The notes below the pieces were generated by a model, which did not search any database, had not been told where the DNA came from, and was given only the letters and a program-made list of their open reading frames with translations. Source: Fimbriimonadaceae bacterium (GTDB lineage: Bacteria; Armatimonadota; Fimbriimonadia; Fimbriimonadales; Fimbriimonadaceae). From it: a stretch of 9,026 nucleotides of DNA. Positions 1-6,513 of the stretch are shown piece after piece. The stretch is taken from positions 1 through 9,026 of the forward strand of contig JALHPH010000046.1 in NCBI GenBank assembly GCA_022842565.1, given 5' to 3'. The position numbers and the translations under genes were made by a program. Position 1 is the first letter of the stretch. Each line of letters opens with the position of its first letter.

Positions 1-508
<508 letters not shown>

Positions 509-513
509 TTACG

Positions 514-1821
514 TTATGACGGCATTAGCCGCTTAAGAACTGTTCGCGGGCGGGGAAGGTGGTTTTCGCTCAGTTGGATGGCCTGGCTTAGGGATTTTGC
601 GGCGTTTTCGGCATCGGTTTGGGTGCGAGCGTAGACGGTCGCCCAGACTTCGTTGGGCGCGTGATAGTCGCTCACTGACGCGTGCAACCGGATACCAACG
701 GTGGGGTCGATGGCGTCGCACTTGGCCCTGCGGCCCGCCCCCAAATCCAGCGCAACCTGGCCGATGACGCGCGCGTTGAGTTCAGTGATCCAGCCTTCTT
801 CGGGAAGGCTCATTTCGAATTGGACCGGTGCCAAGGGGAGATTGAGCGATTCTTCTGGCGTGAGGGTCGCTCCTTGAGCGCGCCACCATTGGCGTGCTTT
901 TTCCAGCGCGGCGCCGGATTCCAGTGCACGCCTGGCTTCTTGTTCGGCCTCTTGCCAAGTAACTTGCCGGGCGAGCACCAGAGTACTGGCGGCGAGTTCG
1001 ACAATAAATTCCCGCAGCCTTTCCGGACCCCTGCCCATTAAGCAAAGAACCGCTTCTTGGACCTCGATAAGGTTGCCTACGGCTTCGCCGAGCGGCTGAT
1101 CCATGTCGGTAATCTCGACACCCACGCACAGCCCGGCGTGCTCGCCGATGCTGATGCATGCGGCGGCCAGAGCCTCAGCTTCAACGAGGTTTTTCATGAA
1201 TGCGCCGCTACCGCATTTAAGATCGAGCGATAAGAACTCCGCGCCGCCCGCTATTTTCTTGCTCATCACGCTCGCGGCGATGAGCGGAATGGAATCCACG
1301 GTGGCGGTGACATCGCGCAGCGCATAGAGACGACCATCTGCCGGGGCCAGCCGAGGGGTTTGCCCGGTGAGGGCCAGCCCGATTTCTCCCGCCTGGGTTT
1401 TCAGGTTCTCCAGGCTCAACGCGGTCTGAAAGCCCGGAATCGCTTCGAGCTTGTCGATGGTCCCGCCCGTGATACCAAGCCCGCGACCGCTCATTTTCAC
1501 CACGGTGAGGCCGCATGCGGCCAGCAGTGGCAACAGAATGAGGGTGGTTTTGTCGCCAACGCCCCCCGTGGAGTGCTTATCGACCCACGGTTTCAGGAGT
1601 CCAGTGAGATCCACACGCTCGCCGGATCGGGCCATGGCAAGGGCCAGCGCGTTCGTCTCAGCCGTGCTCATTCCGCGCCAGCAAACCGCCATGAGCCACG
1701 CCGAGAGTTGATAATCCTCCATGAGCGATCCGCCCGCAGCGGCATCCACGATGGCCTGGATCTCAGTCTCGCTGTGCTCGATCCCGTTTTTTTTGGCTTC
1801 TATGAGTTGGACTGCGTTCAT
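514..1821 (-). CDS. pdp: Pyrimidine-nucleoside phosphorylase (thymidine/uridine phosphorylase family)
   Basis: Phosphorolyses pyrimidine nucleosides to free base plus (deoxy)ribose-1-phosphate in nucleoside salvage. It is a cytoplasmic enzyme, normally a homodimer. 435 residues, the normal family length (~433-440). The N-terminal helical domain is followed by the phosphate-binding KHSTGGVGDK (82-91) and the family signature SGRGLGITGGTIDKLE (111-126). Arg169, Ser184 and Lys188 (YALRD, AASVMSKK) match E. coli TP Arg171/Ser186/Lys190, and His83 matches His85. LKCGSGAFMK (201-210) is the usual metal/structural loop. The C-terminal PYNP_C-type domain spans about 345-430. Lys109 sits where bacterial PyNPs have Lys and E. 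coli thymidine phosphorylase has Met, so broad pyrimidine (uridine as well as thymidine) specificity is preferred over strict DeoA. The start at 1821 overlaps the permease stop by one base (TGATG), with GGGAG just upstream, indicating translational coupling. The frame stays open far upstream, but that extension is permease shadow. Confidence 0.95.
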   Translation of the reverse strand: MNAVQLIEAKKNGIEHSETEIQAIVDAAAGGSLMEDYQLSAWLMAVCWRGMSTAETNALALAMARSGERVDLTGLLKPWVDKHSTGGVGDKTTLILLPLLAACGLTVVKMSGRGLGITGGTIDKLEAIPGFQTALSLENLKTQAGEIGLALTGQTPRLAPADGRLYALRDVTATVDSIPLIAASVMSKKIAGGAEFLSLDLKCGSGAFMKNLVEAEALAAACISIGEHAGLCVGVEITDMDQPLGEAVGNLIEVQEAVLCLMGRGPERLREFIVELAASTLVLARQVTWQEAEQEARRALESGAALEKARQWWRAQGATLTPEESLNLPLAPVQFEMSLPEEGWITELNARVIGQVALDLGAGRRAKCDAIDPTVGIRLHASVSDYHAPNEVWATVYARTQTDAENAAKSLSQAIQLSENHLPRPRTVLKRLMPS

Positions 1822-1823
1822 CA
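1819..1823 (-). other. TGATG stop-start overlap coupling permease and phosphorylase
   Basis: Read on the minus strand, the permease TGA (1823-1821) and the phosphorylase ATG (1821-1819) share one base. A GGGAG ribosome-binding sequence lies about 8 bases upstream, inside the end of the permease gene. This is a standard arrangement for termination-reinitiation and fixes the phosphorylase start. Confidence 0.85.
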
Positions 1824-3356
1824 CCGCTCTCCCGGAAGCACGATGCCGCGCATGATGACCCGCTGGCAGGCGAGGAACACTGCAAGGGTGGGGAGTGCGG
1901 CCAACGCCAGAGCCGCCATCATTACCGCCTTTGGCGCCGTGTTTTGAAGCTGATAGATGAACACCATGAGCGTCCACATGTTCCGGTCTTGGCAGACGAG
2001 GAACGCGTACAAGAACGCCGAATAGGCCCCCATGAAGGCGAGCAGCGCTAGATAGCCCAGGACCGGACGGCTGAGCGGGAAGGCGATCTTCAGCATCATG
2101 GTGTGCTCCTTCGCGCCGTCGATCTGTCCGCTTTCGAAAAGCTCTTGCGGCAGGGAGTCGAAAAATCCCTTCAAGAGATAGATCATGTAGCCGCTTGCTG
2201 CGGCGGGCAGCACCAGAGCCGCGAAGGTATTCAGCAGCCCCAGGTTCTTGAGCAGCAAGAACGACGGAATCATGGCGACCTCGGCTGGAAACGCCATCGT
2301 CGCGAGCAGAAAGATGAGGATCTTTCCCGTCGATTTGACCGGATAGCGCGAGAGCGCATATGCCGCGATGGGGTTCACCAACAGCTGCGTGATGATGATG
2401 AGGAGGCAGAAGAAGATGGTGTTCCACAGCGCGCGGCCATTCAGCGCAATGTAGTCGAGCACGTAGCGGTAGTTGCGCGTGTTGAACTCATTTCTGAATT
2501 CACGCTCGTTCTTCTTGATGGTTTGATCGTCCCAAGCTGCCACAGGCAGCGGGCGCGGGCTGACTTTGGCCCAAAGCTCCTCGGTGGTTGTTTCGCGATA
2601 GCGCTCGGGGAGGATTTTGGTTCGAAACTCGGTGTAGTCGGGCGCGGTGGGGTCGGCTCGCAGTTCCTCAAACTTGGTTGCGCCGCGCGCCACGGCCGCC
2701 GGCACCTTGACGAATTCATTCTGCGTCTGGACGCGCCAATGCTCTTGATACATTCGCTCGGCGCGGACCGGGATGCGATAGTCAGCGGGCAGTGTGGCCT
2801 TGAATTCCAGCCAATCCTGCCATTTGCGGGTCGCACGCTCGGGCTGCCAGCTTCCGCGATCAAGCATTTCGTTGGGCAACGGCACGGTTTGGAAGGCGGC
2901 GTTTTCTTCCACATAGGTGCGGTTCAGCTCGTCCACGTTCGCAAACCGGGTCCGCAGCCAGGCTTGGTAGCGCATTTGGAGCTTGCCGGTTACTTGGGTG
3001 GCGGCAGTTCGGTACCCGGCCATCCAGTGCTCATTCGGAAGGTTCATGAGGAACCGTTCGTAGGTCTCAAGGTCCTCCGGGCTAGCGGCGGGCATAGCCC
3101 GGATGGAGCCGACCAGGCTGTCATTCGCCGAGTACTTGTCGTTCCAGACCTTTTCTTGCAGCTTTGCGTCGTCTTGCCAGAAGGCCGGGACCAAGCGGTT
3201 CTCGTTCTGGTCAGTTGGTCCGGTGAAGCCGGTGCTGACCATCAGCAGGAAGGGATACAGCGTGGTCACAGCCCCCAGGATCAGCAACACGTAGAGCATC
3301 GCCATGGCAAGGCGTGCTCTGGGTCTGCGTCGTCCCACATGGCCGATCAGCGGCAT
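1821..3356 (-). CDS. MalG-type carbohydrate ABC transporter permease with a large extracytoplasmic insertion
   Basis: Inner-membrane subunit of a CUT1-type sugar importer. 511 residues, against about 270-300 for the family. A basic N-terminus (VGRRRPRAR, 7-15) precedes TM1 (about 17-40). Residues ~45-305 form a long hydrophilic loop with no membrane segment, predicted to lie outside the membrane. The remaining helices are at about 308-336, 344-369, 374-396, 431-455 and 477-500. The EAA-type loop that docks on the ATPase is at 405-434 (ELFESGQIDGAKE followed by PLSRPVLG). The TM2-TM6 part is ordinary MalG/UgpE-like, so the insertion sits in the first periplasmic loop. It contains WLRTRF followed by DELNRTY (133-148) and three degenerate F-x-LP elements. 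The Shine-Dalgarno before 3356 is poor, and Met18 or Met20 would cut into TM1, so the upstream start is kept. No partner MalF-type permease, binding protein or ATPase is in the window. First gene of a leftward operon. Substrate unknown. Confidence 0.9.
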   Translation of the reverse strand: MPLIGHVGRRRPRARLAMAMLYVLLILGAVTTLYPFLLMVSTGFTGPTDQNENRLVPAFWQDDAKLQEKVWNDKYSANDSLVGSIRAMPAASPEDLETYERFLMNLPNEHWMAGYRTAATQVTGKLQMRYQAWLRTRFANVDELNRTYVEENAAFQTVPLPNEMLDRGSWQPERATRKWQDWLEFKATLPADYRIPVRAERMYQEHWRVQTQNEFVKVPAAVARGATKFEELRADPTAPDYTEFRTKILPERYRETTTEELWAKVSPRPLPVAAWDDQTIKKNEREFRNEFNTRNYRYVLDYIALNGRALWNTIFFCLLIIITQLLVNPIAAYALSRYPVKSTGKILIFLLATMAFPAEVAMIPSFLLLKNLGLLNTFAALVLPAAASGYMIYLLKGFFDSLPQELFESGQIDGAKEHTMMLKIAFPLSRPVLGYLALLAFMGAYSAFLYAFLVCQDRNMWTLMVFIYQLQNTAPKAVMMAALALAALPTLAVFLACQRVIMRGIVLPGER

Positions 3357-3467
3357 CCGTTCAGTATGCCCCGACCCACGCTTTTGCCGCCGAAAGGGGC
3401 CGTGCCAGGTTCAAATTCCCCCGTTTTCTACCAGGAATCGCGAAACCCGGTAACACTACTTGTTAAA

Positions 3468-3506
3468 CAGGTAATTTTACTAGGTTAGAACTGATAGGAT
3501 TACCTG
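3468..3506. repeat. 8-bp perfect inverted repeat CAGGTAAT...ATTACCTG
   Basis: CAGGTAAT (3468-3475) and ATTACCTG (3499-3506) are exact reverse complements with start points 31 bp apart, close to three helical turns. A further GGTAA lies at 3449-3453, 21 bp (two turns) upstream of the GGTAA within the first arm. The spacing would suit a regulator dimer or pair of dimers in the divergent region. No known operator is recognised, and chance cannot be excluded. Confidence 0.35.
3472..3497 (+). promoter_or_regulatory. Weak sigma-28-like promoter candidate for flagellin
   Basis: TAAT at 3472-3475 and ACTGATAG at 3490-3497 resemble the TAAA and GCCGATAA elements of flagellar sigma-28 promoters. The spacer is 14 bases rather than 15-16. 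The -10 match is five of eight. If real, transcription would start about 3503-3506 and give an ~85-base leader. It is the best candidate seen, chosen partly because flagellin genes are usually sigma-28 dependent. Confidence 0.25.
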
Positions 3507-3520
3507 GAATGACCTACACA

Positions 3521-3570
3521 GGCAGGGACCGCAGAAATGCGGGGGCACACGGAAAGGCCGCAACTCTGCC
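3521..3570 (+). promoter_or_regulatory. Flagellin leader RNA with nested and alternative stems
   Basis: CCGCA-GAAA-TGCGG (3529-3542) forms a 5-bp stem closed by a GAAA tetraloop. The same TGCGG can instead pair with a second CCGCA at 3558-3562, which would put the GGA at 3551-3553 in a 15-base loop. GGCAG (3521-3525) pairs with CTGCC (3566-3570), enclosing either form and ending just before the ribosome-binding site. These pairings are read directly from sequence. A regulatory role is inferred. Confidence 0.4.
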
Positions 3571-3574
3571 ACAC

Positions 3575-3580
3575 GGAAGG
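3575..3580 (+). promoter_or_regulatory. Flagellin ribosome-binding site GGAAGG, overlapping a CsrA-like motif
   Basis: GGAAGG lies 9 bases before the ATG at 3590 and fixes the flagellin start. This excludes an in-frame ATG at 3509, which lacks a site and would add 27 non-flagellin residues. It is embedded in CACACGGAAGG (3570-3580), a near-copy of CACACGGAAAGG (3546-3557). CACGGAAG fits the CsrA core pattern CANGGANG. Confidence 0.75.
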
Positions 3581-3589
3581 AAAAAGAAC

Positions 3590-5047
3590 ATGTCTGTATT
3601 TCGCGTCAATTCTAATATTCTTGCCATGGGTTCCCTGCGGAATCTGCAAGACACCAATATGTCGTTTGGTTCTTCGATGAACCGCTTGGCCACAGGTCTG
3701 CGCATCAACTCCGCAGCAGACGATCCTGCGGGACTCATCGTCTCCGAATCGTTCCGTGCTCAGATCGCTGGTATTGACCAGGCTCTGCGCAATAACCAGG
3801 ACGCCGTCAACTACACCAAGACCGCGGAAGCGGCCCTCGACGAAGTCAGCAAGCTACTCCGCGACGCTCGATCTCTCAGCATCGCCAGCAGCAACAGCGC
3901 CACTCTCTCGGAAGCGCAACGCCAAGCCAACCAAAACCAACTGAATAGCATCATCAACTCGGTGACGCGCATCGCACAAACGACCAGCTACGGCACCCGA
4001 AAGATCCTTGACGGGTCGGCTGGAACGGTGGCAGCAAGCACCAGCAGCGCGAACGTGGCCAGCATGGCCTTCAGCGGTGTCTTCAATGCTCAAGCCATCA
4101 CAGGTAACTCGGCGGTGACAATCGCAGTCACGACCGCCGCCCAACGCGCCACCACTCAGGGTGACACGGACTTCCGACTCTTCACTTTTGCGACCGACAC
4201 CGTCACGGCGGGTTCGTTCATGATTAATGGTGCGACCTTTACAACCTCGTCGAGCGACACCATCTCGGACGTGGTCTCCCGCATCAATCAAACTTCGGCC
4301 CAGACCGGCGTCACCGCCAGCTGGAACGCCGGTGGAAACCGCGTGGTTCTCACCAGCCTGGAATATGGCAGCGACGCCCGCGTTGACTTTGTGGACAGCA
4401 ATGGAGTTCTGCGAGGAAGCGCCGGCTATGAAACGGACGAGGGCGTAGATGCAGTCGCCAACGTGACCGTGGACGTGAACGGCTCCGAAACCGGCGGCCT
4501 TTCGACGGTCTCCTTCGCATCGGGCTCGGGTCTGAACCTTCGCGACATCTACGGCAACACGATTCGCTTGACCGAAGCAGGCAACCTCTCCTCTGCTGCT
4601 GCGGCATGGGGCCAAGTAACGGCAGGTAGCGCACAGTTCCAGATCGGAGCAAACGCAGACCAGCTGACCGGCCTCTCGCTGGGCAACTTTGCCAGCACGG
4701 AGCTAGGTCAGGGCGCCGTGAGCAACCTGAATCTGAGCAACATCGACATCACCAGCGCTGCGAACGCCAGCAACGCCCTGAAGGTGATCGACAAGGCCAT
4801 CGAGGACATCTCAACCGCACGAGGCAACATTGGTAACTTCATGCGAAACGTGCTGGAATCGAATGTCCGCTCGCTCGGAGTTCAGAAGGAGAACCTGAGT
4901 GCCACCGAATCGAGCATCCGCGACATCGACCTTGCTCAGGAGATGACGCAGTTCACCAAGTTGCAAATTCTGCAGCAGTCCGGTATCTCGATGCTCGCAC
5001 AGGCGAACCAAGCACCGCAAGCGGTCCTGAACCTCCTCCGAGGCTAA
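3590..5047 (+). CDS. fliC: Flagellin
   Basis: Filament subunit of the bacterial flagellum, exported through the flagellar type III apparatus and assembled outside the cell. 485 residues. The conserved N-terminal D0/D1 coiled-coil region is at about 1-140: SSMNRLATGLRINSAADDPA, then RNNQDAVNYTKTAEAAL. SYGTRKILDGS ends the first conserved block. The C-terminal D1/D0 region is about 385-485 and ends with RDIDLAQEMTQFTKLQILQQ and SGISMLAQANQ, the classic flagellin tail. The middle is larger than in minimal flagellins. Residues about 205-275 (MINGATF, DVVSRIN, TGVTASW, VVLTSLEYG) look like a Flagellin_IN module that would form a surface-exposed outer domain. FQIGANADQ (350-358) marks the return to the conserved fold. 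No cysteine is present and no signal peptide is expected. It stands alone between two opposite-strand operons. Transcription probably ends at the hairpin at 5090-5110. Confidence 0.97.
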   Translation: MSVFRVNSNILAMGSLRNLQDTNMSFGSSMNRLATGLRINSAADDPAGLIVSESFRAQIAGIDQALRNNQDAVNYTKTAEAALDEVSKLLRDARSLSIASSNSATLSEAQRQANQNQLNSIINSVTRIAQTTSYGTRKILDGSAGTVAASTSSANVASMAFSGVFNAQAITGNSAVTIAVTTAAQRATTQGDTDFRLFTFATDTVTAGSFMINGATFTTSSSDTISDVVSRINQTSAQTGVTASWNAGGNRVVLTSLEYGSDARVDFVDSNGVLRGSAGYETDEGVDAVANVTVDVNGSETGGLSTVSFASGSGLNLRDIYGNTIRLTEAGNLSSAAAAWGQVTAGSAQFQIGANADQLTGLSLGNFASTELGQGAVSNLNLSNIDITSAANASNALKVIDKAIEDISTARGNIGNFMRNVLESNVRSLGVQKENLSATESSIRDIDLAQEMTQFTKLQILQQSGISMLAQANQAPQAVLNLLRG

Positions 5048-5089
5048 GACGACTTACTCCCTCGCGTTTGATCGCGAACAGACACAACA

Positions 5090-5110
5090 GGCCCGGTACC
5101 GTGCCGGGCC
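5090..5110. terminator. GC-rich hairpin between convergent genes, probable bidirectional terminator
   Basis: GGCCCGG (5090-5096) pairs exactly with CCGGGCC (5104-5110), extended by a T-G wobble and an A-T pair around a 3-base loop. The stem lies in the 68-bp gap between the ends of the flagellin gene and the convergent glycosidase gene. There is no clean T-run on either side. The minus-strand exit is T-rich but interrupted, and the plus-strand exit has only CTTACTT. Intrinsic termination is therefore likely but not certain. A second small stem, TCGCG/CGCGA (5062-5077), precedes it. Confidence 0.6.
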
Positions 5111-5115
5111 CCGAC

Positions 5116-6513
5116 TTACTTAGCCTGATTCCCAGGCTTCGTCTCTGGCACGACGGTCGCGGTTAATGAAACCGTCTGCCCTCGGTAGTACGCGCGGATC
5201 ACCATTTGGCCGCCATCCAAGGTCCGCGCTACACCGCTCTGGTCAATCCAGCCCCCGGCACCCATCGCCGACCACAGCACTTCACGGTCTGGCAGAGCCA
5301 GCCCATCGGCTCCGATCAGCCGGAAACCGTAAGCCGATTTTGCCGGAAGGGAAGAGGGACCCTGAATAGCAAGCGCTTCCACCGAAGTTTCCAGCGGCTG
5401 ACCGAAGAGAAGCACTCCGTTCGAAACTGGCCTCTCCGCTCCGTCGCTCGGACGGTTCAACACTTCCCCAAAGATCGAAAGTGTCGTGCTTCCGCCGCCG
5501 TCCAGATTGATGGCATCGTCGCAGCCCTCGGCCAGCATCATCTGAGCCATTTCTTGTAGGGTTGCTCCCGCACTCATCGGCTGTCTTCCATCGACGATCG
5601 CAAAAAGGATGTCTCCGTTGGTTGTTCGGCCGATGGCAGTACGCGGGTGGCGGGTCTCATTGAACGACTTGCTGAACTTAGCTCGTTCCCAATCCACCAT
5701 GATGGTTCCGCGCCGGACCAGCGAAGGGCCGCCGCCAATCACGTTATCGATCTTTGCCCAGTCGAGCCCATCGGTGCGCGATGAAATGGAAATCGCGTCT
5801 CCGCGCTTCAGGTTGGCGATGCTAGACTGGTTGGTGCCCGTCACGGCAATCGCAGCGAACCCCACGGCTAACGGGTACTTCGTGATGTTGGATTGAATCG
5901 AATCGACCGTCGTACGCAGGATTCCGCTGGGCGGAAGGTTGGTGCGCTCCAGCCGCAGTACAACCAGCTTAGCGCCCGCAGGCACTCTCGCTTCGGCCGA
6001 GGAGTCAGTGAAAAGCACAGCGGCGTTTTCGGCGGGCACGTCCTCGTTCAACCCAGTGAGGGCGAGAGCCGAACCGTTAGGGAGTTCGAAGCTTCCGGCC
6101 CACGTGAGGTAGCCGACCGCACTGACCTGCGGGCCCCAGCCAAAGACCGCGCGGCCATCAAAAGGCCTGCTCAGCAATTCGCCATCGCGCACGACTGCTC
6201 CAAGCGGCTCACCGCTGCTGCCAAAGAAGTCGCCATTCACAGCCGCGATTGCCCCCGAAGCCTTGGCCATTTCGCTGGTCCGTTGGCGGGCCCGCACGCC
6301 TTCGCCGCCGAAAAAGCGCATGTTGGCAATTTCCGAACGGGCACTCAGACCCGGGGCTTTTGGCGACCACCGGAGGTAATGAACCACCCTTGGCACGCGC
6401 GAATCCACTTCCATACGGTAGCTGAGCCCCGGAGTGATGAGCTTTTCCCAGCTTTGGGCGAGCGCGGGCTGCGCAATGACAAAAAGTGTGCAGGCAATGG
6501 CTACTCGGCGCAT
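5116..6513 (-). CDS. Secreted phosphodiester glycosidase family protein (NAGPA-like, DUF2233)
   Basis: 465 residues. Residues 1-20 are a signal peptide (basic MRR, hydrophobic core, cleavage after ALA at about 19), so it acts outside the cytoplasm. The NAGPA-like domain covers about 60-370. AAVNGDFFG (90-98), NVIGGGPSLV (257-266), HPRTAIG (289-295) and DAINLDGGGSTT (333-344) are the characteristic conserved blocks, ending in RPVSNGVLLF. The family includes the human enzyme that removes GlcNAc from GlcNAc-1-P-mannose diesters. Bacterial members are thought to cleave sugar phosphodiesters in envelope polymers or glycans, but the substrate here is unknown. Residues about 377-457 look like a beta-rich Ig-like domain, so the protein is longer than a bare catalytic domain. 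The ATG at 6513 gives the signal peptide and overlaps the end of the LD-carboxypeptidase gene by 13 bp. Longer in-frame starts only add carboxypeptidase shadow sequence. Last gene of its operon. Confidence 0.9.
   Translation of the reverse strand: MRRVAIACTLFVIAQPALAQSWEKLITPGLSYRMEVDSRVPRVVHYLRWSPKAPGLSARSEIANMRFFGGEGVRARQRTSEMAKASGAIAAVNGDFFGSSGEPLGAVVRDGELLSRPFDGRAVFGWGPQVSAVGYLTWAGSFELPNGSALALTGLNEDVPAENAAVLFTDSSAEARVPAGAKLVVLRLERTNLPPSGILRTTVDSIQSNITKYPLAVGFAAIAVTGTNQSSIANLKRGDAISISSRTDGLDWAKIDNVIGGGPSLVRRGTIMVDWERAKFSKSFNETRHPRTAIGRTTNGDILFAIVDGRQPMSAGATLQEMAQMMLAEGCDDAINLDGGGSTTLSIFGEVLNRPSDGAERPVSNGVLLFGQPLETSVEALAIQGPSSLPAKSAYGFRLIGADGLALPDREVLWSAMGAGGWIDQSGVARTLDGGQMVIRAYYRGQTVSLTATVVPETKPGNQAK

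Larger units (their letters stand above)
3357..3589. promoter_or_regulatory. Divergent intergenic region between permease operon and flagellin
   Basis: 233 bp with no gene. It must hold promoters for both directions. The part from about 3450 to 3510 is clearly more AT-rich than its surroundings. On the minus strand TAAAAT (3479-3474) is a five-of-six match to a -10 box, but no convincing -35 precedes it. On the plus strand a weak sigma-28-like element and the flagellin leader are listed separately. Confidence 0.7.

Noticed and set aside
1822..2427. In-frame N-terminal extension of the phosphorylase to 637 residues
   Set aside because: The extension is His/Arg-rich shadow of the permease. The start at 1821 gives the canonical family N-terminus with a ribosome-binding site.
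3388..3407. CTGGCACGG on the minus strand as a possible sigma-54 -24 element
   Set aside because: The GC of a -12 element is not at the required distance (CTTTC instead of TTGCA).
3400..3425. GGTTCAAATTCC resembling a tRNA T-arm
   Set aside because: The flanking bases do not form the T-stem (CCAGG against TCCCC), and no anticodon or acceptor stem can be built around it.
2103..3488. Long plus-strand open frame of 461 codons across the permease gene
   Set aside because: Its translation is low-complexity and Gln/Arg/Gly-rich with no recognisable domain. It lies antisense to a gene with clear membrane helices and an EAA loop.
3854..4615. Minus-strand open frame of 253 codons inside flagellin
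   Set aside because: It is antisense to conserved flagellin sequence, with no domain, signal or ribosome-binding site. It is an expected by-product of GC-biased codon use.
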